Assembly (NCBI GenBank): GCA_045657205.1
Contig: JAZOSS010000057.1
Coordinates: forward strand, 1 to 64,000
DNA length: 64,000 bases
DNA from: RGIG7213 sp045657205
GTDB lineage: Bacteria > Bacillota > Clostridia > Oscillospirales > CAG-272
Direction of reading: 5' to 3'
The notes beneath the pieces are model-generated. The model was given only the letters and a program-made list of their open reading frames with translations. It made no database searches and was not told the DNA's origin. A program made the translations under genes and the position numbers. Positions 57,647 through 64,000 of the stretch are shown here, piece by piece; position 1 is the first letter of the stretch, and each line of letters starts with the position of its first letter.

Positions 57647-59581
57647 TTATTTTATAACTTTCTTTACGTTTTCTTCTACTGCTCTTGTGAGGAATTCTTC
57701 GATCGTCATCGTGCCGATATCGCCTGCCGCTCTTTCACGGACGGCAACGGAGCCTGACTGCATTTCCTTTTCACCTATAACGAGCATATAGGGTATCTTT
57801 TCGAGCTGTGCGGCTCTTATCTTATATCCTATCTTTTCGTTACGCGTATCGCACTTTACGCGGATGCCCGATGCGGCAAGCGTTTTTCTTACTTTTTCTG
57901 CGTATTCTGCCTGATCGTCGCCTATCGGGAGTATTCTTACCTGCTCGGGTGACAGCCACAGCGGAAGTGCGCCTGCATACTTTTCAAGCAAATAAGCGAT
58001 CGTTCTTTCGTAGCAGCCGAGTGACGTTCTGTGAATGATATAAGGATACTGCTGCTGACCGTTTGAATCCGTATACGTCATATTGAACTGGCGTGCAAGC
58101 ATAAGGTCTACCTGGATAGTTACGACCGTATCCTCTTTACCGTGTACGTTCTTCATCTGAACGTCGAGCTTCGGTCCGTAGAATGCCGCTTCACCGACAG
58201 CCTCGGTAAATTCGAGTCCGATATTGTTAAGGATGTTTCTCATAAGGTTTTCGGACATATCCCATTCCTCGGGCGTACCGATATATTTTTCACGGTCGTT
58301 GGGGTCCCACTTGGAAAGGCGGTACGAAAGGTCGCCTATAAGTCCTACGTCCGTCATAACCTCTTTGAGAAGCTTTACGCAGTTTTTAAATTCTTCTTCA
58401 AGCTGGTCGGGGCGGAGTACGAGGTGTCCTTCGGAGATCGTGAACTGACGAACACGGATAAGTCCGTGCATTTCGCCCGAATCCTCGTTACGGAAAAGCG
58501 TTGACGTTTCGGCGTATCTTATGGGAAGATCCTTATACGAGTGCTTTTCTGCAAGATATACCTGGTACTGGAAGGGGCAAGTCATAGGACGGAGTGCACG
58601 CACCTCGCCTTCAGCTTCGGGATCGCCCAAAACGAACATACCGTCACGGTAATGGCCCCAGTGTCCCGATATCTTATAAAGGTCGGATTTAGCCATAAGA
58701 GGGGTTTTCGTCATAACGTAGCCGTACTCATATTCCTCTTTATCCTGAACGTAGCGGTTGAGTATCTGGAAGAGCTTCGTTCCCTTCGGCATAAGGCAAG
58801 GAAGTCCCTGGCCTATATATTCGCTCGTTGTGAAGTAGCCAAGCTCTCTGCCTATTTTATTATGATCGCGCTTCTTTGCTTCTTCGACTGCCGTAAGATA
58901 GTCGTTAAGTTCCTGCTTTGAGGGGAATGCAACGCCGTTTATACGCTGAAGCATCTTTTTGTTTCTGTCGTTGTCGTGGTATGCACCCGTACACTGTATA
59001 AGCTTTACAGCCTTTACAGCACCCGTTGAAAAGAGGTGCGGGCCCGTACACATATCGACGAATTCGCCCTGGCGGTAGAAGGAAAGAACAGCGTCATCGG
59101 GTAAAGAATTGATCTTTTCAACCTTATACGGCTGATCTTTCATAAGCTCAAGCGCGTCTGCACGCGAAAGAACGGAGCGTTCGATCTTGAGATTTTCTTT
59201 AATGATCTTGTTCATCTCGCCCTCTATCTGCTTGAGTATATCGGGTGTAAATGACGTTTCGCAGTCAATATCGTAGAAAAATCCGTTTTCCGTGGACGGA
59301 CCTTTATCAAGCTTTGCATCGGGGAAAAGGCGGAGGACTGCCTGTGCTAAAATGTGCGATGCCGTGTGGCGGAATATAAGCTTACCTTCTTTATCGGCAA
59401 ACGTGAGAAGCTGAATTTCGCAGTCTTCCTCGATAGGCTGTGTAAGCTCTGCAGGCGTGCCGTTGCAAAGTGCGGCGAACACCGTTTTGTCGATAAGTTC
59501 CGATGCTTTTGCCGCATCGTAGATCGTTACGGGAACGTCCGAGGAGAACGTCTTTCCGTTTGAAAATTTTACGTTTATCAT
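57647..59581 (-). CDS. thrS: Threonyl-tRNA synthetase
   Basis: Class II synthetase that charges tRNA-Thr. The 644-residue protein has an N-terminal TGS domain (1-60), the editing domain with HTASHILAQAV, the catalytic core (MRPMTCPFQYQ, LPIRYAETSTLFRNEDSGEMHG, RVRQFTISEGHLV, HRTSLGCYERTIAYLLEKYAG) and the anticodon-binding domain (QVRILPIGDDQ). Zinc ligands Cys in MTCP and His in SEGH are present. Some core motifs differ from Bacillus ThrS, placing it in a divergent branch. It follows a small membrane-protein gene under a Thr T-box. Confidence 0.97.
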   Translation of the reverse strand: MINVKFSNGKTFSSDVPVTIYDAAKASELIDKTVFAALCNGTPAELTQPIEEDCEIQLLTFADKEGKLIFRHTASHILAQAVLRLFPDAKLDKGPSTENGFFYDIDCETSFTPDILKQIEGEMNKIIKENLKIERSVLSRADALELMKDQPYKVEKINSLPDDAVLSFYRQGEFVDMCTGPHLFSTGAVKAVKLIQCTGAYHDNDRNKKMLQRINGVAFPSKQELNDYLTAVEEAKKRDHNKIGRELGYFTTSEYIGQGLPCLMPKGTKLFQILNRYVQDKEEYEYGYVMTKTPLMAKSDLYKISGHWGHYRDGMFVLGDPEAEGEVRALRPMTCPFQYQVYLAEKHSYKDLPIRYAETSTLFRNEDSGEMHGLIRVRQFTISEGHLVLRPDQLEEEFKNCVKLLKEVMTDVGLIGDLSYRLSKWDPNDREKYIGTPEEWDMSENLMRNILNNIGLEFTEAVGEAAFYGPKLDVQMKNVHGKEDTVVTIQVDLMLARQFNMTYTDSNGQQQYPYIIHRTSLGCYERTIAYLLEKYAGALPLWLSPEQVRILPIGDDQAEYAEKVRKTLAASGIRVKCDTRNEKIGYKIRAAQLEKIPYMLVIGEKEMQSGSVAVRERAAGDIGTMTIEEFLTRAVEENVKKVIK

Positions 59582-59593
59582 TTTTTATCTCCT

Positions 59594-60154
59594 TTACTTA
59601 TTCTTTTCTTTATATATGTTATAAGTGTCGGCAAATACGGAATTTAAAAATTCATCCTCCGTATATTCCCTTAAATAATAACCGTCGCTTGTGGTAAGAT
59701 ACACCTTTATCGTTTCGCTGTTTCTCGGTATATCGTACTGAAATTTATTGCTTATTTTTGAAAAAGTATCAAACTCACCGTACGCATCTTCAATACATTT
59801 TCCGTTAAGTGCAACGTCTGCTTTGAGCTTGCGTTTTTTTGCATTTGACGAAAAAGATACTATTTCGTTTTTATCTGCATCAAACGAGTAAAAATATGCA
59901 ATACCGTCCGTTTTTTCGTAGTCGGCTTCTTCAACCGTTACGATATATATTTCAAAAGGCACTTTCCCGTCTTCGAGCGTTTCAGTGCTTTCGTAATATT
60001 CATAATAAGAAAATATGCGTGCTGCTTTTTTTTCCGTGTACACTTGCTCCGGCGGTGCGGGAAGGGGCTTTACGAACTGTACGTACAAAAGTCCGCCCGT
60101 TAAAATAAGCACTGCCAGAATACATATCAAAAGTGGCTTTATTGCCGATTTCAT
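59594..60154 (-). CDS. Hypothetical single-span membrane protein in the thrS operon
   Basis: I do not recognise a family. The 186-residue protein has one N-terminal membrane span (about residues 7-28) and an extracellular beta-rich region, with DGIAYFYSFDADKNEIVSFS and IKVYLTTSDGYYLREYTEDE as its clearest parts. No lipobox is seen. The frame opens at 60283, but that part is the T-box leader; ATG at 60154 has CGGAG 5 nt upstream. It ends 12 bp before thrS, so threonine starvation should raise both proteins. No link between the two functions is evident. Confidence 0.75.
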   Translation of the reverse strand: MKSAIKPLLICILAVLILTGGLLYVQFVKPLPAPPEQVYTEKKAARIFSYYEYYESTETLEDGKVPFEIYIVTVEEADYEKTDGIAYFYSFDADKNEIVSFSSNAKKRKLKADVALNGKCIEDAYGEFDTFSKISNKFQYDIPRNSETIKVYLTTSDGYYLREYTEDEFLNSVFADTYNIYKEKNK

Positions 60155-60184
60155 ATTATCTCCGTTTCTGCCTTTCGGCTGAAA

Positions 60185-60390
60185 AAACAAAACGCCCCGA
60201 GGAAAATCCCTCGGGGCGGTAATTCCGCGGTTCCACCCGAATTTGTTGCTCTTTACCGTATAACGGCGGTGCCGTGCCGTCATTTCCTACGGCATTAAAG
60301 TAAAGCGGTATCCCTTTTGTTTTACCCCAAGCGCTCCTCTCAGCTATAGAGCTTCTCTGTACATGGAATATAACGGGCTTCTTTACCGAA
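60185..60390 (-). ncRNA. T-box riboswitch (threonine type)
   Basis: On the minus strand, stem I with GAGAGGAGCG-like elements leads to a specifier ACC (minus strand, plus-strand GGT at 60307-60309, context GATACCGC). The conserved T-box GGGTGGAACCGCGG lies at 60225-60238, and a strong terminator (CGCCCCGAGG arms, 60193-60202 with 60209-60218) with T-run follows. ACC is a threonine codon, in keeping with thrS downstream. It lies right behind the mgsA-like gene; a TATAAT inside the end of that gene (60414-60419) is a possible -10. Confidence 0.92.
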
Positions 60391-60395
60391 AAAGA

Positions 60396-60821
60396 TTATT
60401 TTCTTTTATTGAGATTATACTGCGATCGGGGATTTACTATTTCTCTCCAATCAAGGTCGCCTCTTTCAAGGGCGCATATAAGTACCTCCGCCGTCGCTAT
60501 ATTCGTTGCAACGGGGACGTTGTGGATATCACAGAGTCTTATAAGATCAAACGACTCTTCCGTATTTGCTTCGGGCTTCGTATCTCTGAAATAAAGCAAA
60601 ATGTCTATTTCGTTATACGCTATACGGGATGCTATCTGCTGTTCTCCCCCGTGCTCGCCGGAAAGCAGTCTTTCTATCTGCAAACCCGTGGCGTCTGCTA
60701 TATATTTACCCGTGATGCCCGTGGCACAAAGATTGTGTTTACTTAAAATTCCGCAGTACGCAATGCAGAACTGCGCCATAAGCTCTTTTTTTCTGTCGTG
60801 TGCGATAATTGCTATTTCCAT
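60396..60821 (-). CDS. Methylglyoxal-synthase-like protein
   Basis: A 141-residue MGS-domain protein. It begins MEIAIIAHDRKKELM and keeps ATGITGKYIADATG and ATNIATAEVLI, as methylglyoxal synthase does. The catalytic Asp of E. coli MgsA (GGDQQ) is Glu60 here (GGEQQ), and the region holding E. coli His98 and Asp101 reads DTKPEANTEES, without that His. I recall related divergent forms in other gut Clostridia. True methylglyoxal synthesis from dihydroxyacetone phosphate is therefore doubtful. ATG at 60821 has AGGA upstream. It follows a MinD-like gene by 41 bp, a pairing known in Clostridia. Confidence 0.8.
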   Translation of the reverse strand: MEIAIIAHDRKKELMAQFCIAYCGILSKHNLCATGITGKYIADATGLQIERLLSGEHGGEQQIASRIAYNEIDILLYFRDTKPEANTEESFDLIRLCDIHNVPVATNIATAEVLICALERGDLDWREIVNPRSQYNLNKRK

Positions 60822-60862
60822 TGGAATTCCTGCCTTTCTTTGCTTATAGGCAAACTGATGGA

Positions 60863-61660
60863 TCACACTGTCAAAACTTTTTTTCTTTTTATCTTTTTAA
60901 CTCCCTTTAGTATGGGAACGTATCTTTCTCCGGTTCTTTCAGCCATCATACGCTGAGCGATGTTTTTGAAAGCTCTGTACGATATAAATTCGTCATTTGA
61001 CGCAAGTATTCCGCGTTCTTGTGCGTATACTAACTTGATGTCGTAAGGAACGACACCTAAAAGCGGTACCTTTGCCGAATCTATTATATCAAGCATACCT
61101 GCACGCTTGCCGCCAACGACCGCCGAATAGTCAAAATTATTTACAATAAGGCGCGGAGATACGTTTGCATCTTCACACATACGTGCACTTTTCTGTGCTC
61201 CTCGCAAAGATGCGGGAGTGTGCGATGCTATGACCATTGCCTCATCCGATGCTTTAAGCGCGCATTCAAGTGCAAACGAGTCAGCACCCGCCGTATCAAG
61301 AATGACATAATTAAGCTTTTCGTCCTTGGCAAGCTGTCTTAATTTTTGTGCAAATTCATCCGACGTAAATGAATCGGAAAACTCATACGGCGCACCGAGA
61401 AAATACAAATTATCCGAACGCTTATCCGTTATTTTTGCGTCTTTATACTGCCGTCTGCCCGAAAGCACATCGCATATATCGAACAATACGGAGTTTTCAT
61501 ATCCCATAATAAGATCGAGAGATCGCACTTCAAAGTCAAGATCGCACAAAAGCACACGGTATCCGTACAGCGAAAGCTGATATGCTACGTTTGCGGCAAC
61601 AGTTGACTTACCGACTCCGCCTTTTAAGGATGTTGAAAGAATTATTTTTGGTTTGTTCAT
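60863..61660 (-). CDS. MinD/ParA-type ATPase
   Basis: Deviant-Walker ATPase of 265 residues. The P-loop KGGVGKST is at residues 14-21 of the chosen start, followed by CDLDFEVRSLDLIMG, the switch ILDTAGAD, and ASHTPASLRGA. The best match is MinD, which positions the division septum. A C-terminal amphipathic tail would be expected for membrane binding; the end is strongly basic (GVKKIKRKKVLTV). No minC or minE is visible. ATG at 61660 is preferred over 61672. The next gene is the MGS-like one, and clostridial min loci often include mgsA. Confidence 0.78.
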   Translation of the reverse strand: MNKPKIILSTSLKGGVGKSTVAANVAYQLSLYGYRVLLCDLDFEVRSLDLIMGYENSVLFDICDVLSGRRQYKDAKITDKRSDNLYFLGAPYEFSDSFTSDEFAQKLRQLAKDEKLNYVILDTAGADSFALECALKASDEAMVIASHTPASLRGAQKSARMCEDANVSPRLIVNNFDYSAVVGGKRAGMLDIIDSAKVPLLGVVPYDIKLVYAQERGILASNDEFISYRAFKNIAQRMMAERTGERYVPILKGVKKIKRKKVLTV

Positions 61661-61686
61661 ATGATCACCCATCTTTACGTACGATT

Positions 61687-61716
61687 ATTTTACCACATAC
61701 AGACTCGTTTTGTCAA
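61687..61716 (-). promoter_or_regulatory. Promoter of the minD-like operon
   Basis: Minus strand TTGACA (61711-61716), 18-bp spacer, TAAAAT (61687-61692). Confidence 0.7.
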
Positions 61717-61734
61717 TAACATTTTTTCAAAACG

Positions 61735-62052
61735 CTAAAAATCACGGTTTACGGTAAGCGCTATGAGAAGATCCGTGCTGTCATCCGCTGCCGACTTATT
61801 GTTTATAACCTTTCCGCATTTGTCACACTTATGCGTTATGACAAAGCCCTTTTTGGCATCGGGAGTTGCAAAAACGGGGCGCATAACACCCTTACAGTCT
61901 GATGCTCTGTCACCGGGGTTTATATCGAGATGAAGCGAGCATAAGCACTTAGGGCAGTGATTTCTCGACGTATAGCCGAGCGGCGGCACTTCGCTTTTGC
62001 AGTTTACGCACACAAAGCCCGAATCGTTTTTTGAAAATCGTTTAGTTTGCAT
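61735..62052 (-). CDS. RNHCP domain protein
   Basis: A 105-residue zinc-ribbon protein. CVNCKSEV, then the name motif SRNHCPKCLCSLHLD, and CDKCGK near residue 76 give three Cys-pair sites; this is the RNHCP domain, of unknown function. The rest is a small mixed fold. No neighbours in the operon. Confidence 0.88.
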   Translation of the reverse strand: MQTKRFSKNDSGFVCVNCKSEVPPLGYTSRNHCPKCLCSLHLDINPGDRASDCKGVMRPVFATPDAKKGFVITHKCDKCGKVINNKSAADDSTDLLIALTVNRDF

Positions 62053-62106
62053 AAATCAGACCCTTTTGCATTAAAATAATGTTACCTTGTTTTATTTATA
62101 TCAAAG

Positions 62107-62253
62107 ATGATCTTTAATAATTTACCGAAAATATTAATTTTTACCGAGCAGTCACCTTATTCTGTGCCGATAATACTGACGGTTCTCGGAATATTTTGTG
62201 CCGTTTTTGCTCTTGTTCTGACTCTTTCATTTATAGGAAAGCTCCGAAAATGA
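62107..62253 (+). CDS. Candidate 48-residue membrane peptide
   Basis: An open frame of 48 codons, too short for usual gene finders. It starts MIFNNLPKILIFTEQ, has a clear hydrophobic span (PIILTVLGIFCAVFALVLTL, residues about 21-41) and ends in the basic FIGKLRK. Its stop lies directly against the stop of the convergent foldase gene. The ribosome site is poor (only AAAG 1-4 nt upstream), so this is uncertain. It fills the gap between the RNHCP and foldase genes. Confidence 0.35.
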   Translation: MIFNNLPKILIFTEQSPYSVPIILTVLGIFCAVFALVLTLSFIGKLRK

Positions 62254-63369
62254 TCAAAGCAGAGCTTTATTCATAAGCGGAAGAGCTTTGAACGATGTAA
62301 TATCGAACACGGATACGTTTTCAACGTCTATCTTTGAAAAAAGTTCTTTTTTCTTGATTTTTATTATTTCCGAATCAAGCTCGGAGAAGAAATTTTTATT
62401 TATTTCTTTTTCATAGCCCTTGTCATCAAGGGCGTATTTTTTTATTATGTGTATTCCGTAAGCACTTTCGACGGTGCGTACTTCCCCTTCCTTCATATCG
62501 AAGGAAGCGTTAAGGAAGTTTTCTTCGTACGCTGAATCCTTCGTAAGGAAATAACCGTCGGTATAGTACGTCATTCCGTCGTCTTCGTTATACTTTTCGA
62601 TAAGCTTTTCAAAATCGTCACCTGATTGAGCCTTGTCGTATATTTCCTTTGCAAGTGCTTTTTTTTCTTCCTTTTCTTTATCGGTGAGCTTTTCCGTTTT
62701 GTAATAACCGGTAGACGTGTCAACGATGCGTTCGCCGTCTTCGTCAAGCACGTATTTATCAACCGTGTTTACAAGCACGTGCTTTACTCTTACGTAATTT
62801 TCTTTATAATACTCTTCTCTTTCGTCCTCTGTCACTTTATGCGTGCCGTTTTCGCCGAAAAGATAGTCTTCAACCATTGATTTTTTTATTTCGAGCTCGT
62901 ATATTTTTGAAAGAGCTTTTACGTTGAGCTTGTACTTTGCAAGCTCCGTATTGAGTGCCGAGCGTGAGCCTATTTCCTTTATATCGTCATCAATAAACGA
63001 ATCGACCGATTCCTTTATCTGCTCTTCTGCTCCCTCTATATCACCCAAAGAATTTTCGTTATATATATGAAGATACGCAACAAGCTCCGTTATATACTCC
63101 TCTGCCTGTACTTTCGTAAGCTCGTAAAGAGTCTTGCCGTCCACGTCCGTATCCCAGAAGTCTTCCGTGTACGTTTCAGCACTTACACTTCCGTAGCCGA
63201 TGAACGTATTTAAAAATTTCGTTTTGTAGTACGCCATCCAATACGCGTACTGCTTCTGCGTTACACCGACGTCGTTACAAAAAACGACGTTTTGTGCCTC
63301 TTTTTCACCGCAAGAGCAAAGGCAGAGCAAAAAAGCTATGGCAATGAATACCGAAAAAAGTTTTTTCAT
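62254..63369 (-). CDS. Parvulin-type peptidyl-prolyl isomerase lipoprotein (PrsA-like), first copy
   Basis: Extracytoplasmic foldase on a lipid anchor. The 371-residue protein has a lipoprotein signal with lipobox CSC near residue 20, a SurA/PrsA-like N-terminal helical domain, and a PpiC-type parvulin domain after about residue 195 (VRVKHVLVNTVD, AKEIYDKAQSGDDFEKLIEK, ASFDMKEGEVRTVESAYG). The ending IHIIKKYAL is typical of parvulins. There is an insert between the first strand and the helix (DEDGERIVDTSTGYYKTEKL). It lies 15 bp downstream of a related gene. Confidence 0.85.
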   Translation of the reverse strand: MKKLFSVFIAIAFLLCLCSCGEKEAQNVVFCNDVGVTQKQYAYWMAYYKTKFLNTFIGYGSVSAETYTEDFWDTDVDGKTLYELTKVQAEEYITELVAYLHIYNENSLGDIEGAEEQIKESVDSFIDDDIKEIGSRSALNTELAKYKLNVKALSKIYELEIKKSMVEDYLFGENGTHKVTEDEREEYYKENYVRVKHVLVNTVDKYVLDEDGERIVDTSTGYYKTEKLTDKEKEEKKALAKEIYDKAQSGDDFEKLIEKYNEDDGMTYYTDGYFLTKDSAYEENFLNASFDMKEGEVRTVESAYGIHIIKKYALDDKGYEKEINKNFFSELDSEIIKIKKKELFSKIDVENVSVFDITSFKALPLMNKALL

Positions 63370-63384
63370 ATGTTTCTCCGTTTA

Positions 63385-64000
63385 TCAGAACAGGTACGTC
63401 CAGGATTCGCTGTATATTACCTCGTCGATGGGGTATTTGCTTATGACCTTGTCGTTTACGGATATCTTGTCAAAATAGCTCATAAGCTTCTTTTTGAGCT
63501 TTTCTTCTTCGACAAGCTCATTGAAATTGACAAAATCGTCTTTGTTTTCCGTATGGTCGTAGCCGTTTTCATCAAGCTCGATACGGCTTATAAGATGCAA
63601 GCCGTAATCTGATTTTATAAGTCGGTATTCACCGATCTGCATATCCTTGACAGCGTTGAGAATATCGGGGAAGTAATTGTCTTTTGACGTCGTGAGCTTG
63701 TTGAAATAGTGACCGTAGGGATATTTGTCGTATGAAAGCTCCTCTGTATATTCTATCAGAAGATCGTCAAAGTTCTCTCCGCTTTCGGCACGCTGCAAAA
63801 GCGACTGTGCGAGTGAAAATTTTTCCTCCCATCTTTCGTCGCTTATTTCTTCGGTAACGGCGTATCCGTCCTTGTCAAACTTTATTTTCCCATTTTCGTC
63901 ACGGACGAAATCGACGTCCATTATGTATATCTGCTTATAACGGCAGTAATTTTCATTGTAATATGCGTTTCTGTCCTCGGCGTTTACAACTTCCTTTCCG
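63385..64000 (-). CDS. Parvulin-type peptidyl-prolyl isomerase, second copy (partial)
   Basis: Paralogue of the next gene, cut by the right edge: its N-terminus, with any signal peptide, is outside the window. The frame is open to position 64000 (NAEDRNAYYNENYCRYKQIY at the edge). It then shows DENGKIKFDKDGYAVTEEI, LAQSLLQRAESGENFDDLLI, and IKSDYGLHLISRIEL, which line up with the parvulin domain of the first copy. The strand-1 His of parvulins (KHVLV in copy 1) reads KQIYI here, so catalysis may be lost. Tandem copies suggest duplication. Confidence 0.8.
   Translation of the reverse strand, partial: GKEVVNAEDRNAYYNENYCRYKQIYIMDVDFVRDENGKIKFDKDGYAVTEEISDERWEEKFSLAQSLLQRAESGENFDDLLIEYTEELSYDKYPYGHYFNKLTTSKDNYFPDILNAVKDMQIGEYRLIKSDYGLHLISRIELDENGYDHTENKDDFVNFNELVEEEKLKKKLMSYFDKISVNDKVISKYPIDEVIYSESWTYLF

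Noticed and set aside
60155..60283. N-terminal extension of the thrS-operon membrane protein up to 60283
   Set aside because: That stretch is the T-box sequence and terminator; the ATG at 60154 has a proper ribosome site.

Overview
The window is 64 kb of bacterial chromosome from a spore-forming, low-to-moderate GC Firmicute, most likely class Clostridia (an Oscillospirales-like gut lineage is my guess, not proven). The grounds are sporulation genes (gpr, spoIIP, spoVAF-type, a spoIIQ-like M23 protein, a SigH-like sigma factor), two T-box riboswitches, a CIRCE-controlled groESL operon, strong AGGAGG-type ribosome binding sites and sigma-A promoters with 16-18 bp spacers. Almost all of it is ordinary chromosomal backbone with small accessory patches.

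Layout. 1-12 kb is one long minus-strand operon: SpoU-type rRNA methylase, dprA, topA, trmFO, rnc, radical SAM protein, smc, ftsY, rdgB (cut by the left edge), with several ATGA-type overlaps. 12-16 kb (plus): an ABC-F protein with a damaged second P-loop, a membrane protein and a secreted LCAT-like lipase. 16-20 kb: a tagD-like gene, a CDP-glycerol glycerophosphotransferase-type gene and two glycosyltransferases (cell-wall polymer synthesis), then a tiny exported protein with a sortase-like NPHTGD tail. 20-26 kb: a FabG-like reductase, a 285-bp array of small hairpins, gpr-spoIIP, a DUF4364 regulator, a SigH-like sigma factor, a degenerate tRNA-like sequence, a zinc-ribbon protein and an SF0329-family protein. 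26-28.5 kb: a palindrome-rich gap and a two-gene phage-tail-like islet with its own strong promoter. 28.5-33 kb: dapA, queA, a RelB/YafQ toxin-antitoxin pair with a visible operator, an orphan MazF toxin and a spoVAF-type gene.

33-38.7 kb: a MarR regulator with two ABC exporter half-transporters, and a PTS EIIC permease. 38.7-41 kb: a lipoprotein and a surface CBM9-like protein. 41-46 kb: groES-groEL under CIRCE, the M23 protein and htpG. 46-51.5 kb: rarA, divergent from a tryptophan T-box that drives an orphan trpB, an inositol-monophosphatase/HAD fusion and yitT. 51.7-54.5 kb: the conserved rpmH-rnpA-yidD-yidC-jag cluster, but without the usual dnaA or mnmEG neighbours. 54.8-64 kb: small lipoproteins, an M50 protease, an MBL-fold lipoprotein, a threonine T-box controlling a small membrane protein plus thrS, a divergent methylglyoxal-synthase-like gene with a MinD-like ATPase, an RNHCP protein, and two tandem parvulin-type foldase lipoproteins (the second cut by the right edge).

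I see no complete mobile element, no CRISPR array, no rRNA and no intact tRNA. The least explained pieces are the AATATNAC hairpin array (21267-21550), the tRNA-like relic (25054-25116), the large palindrome at 26219-26295 and the isolated phage-tail-like gene pair. None of these can be claimed as a new system from sequence alone.
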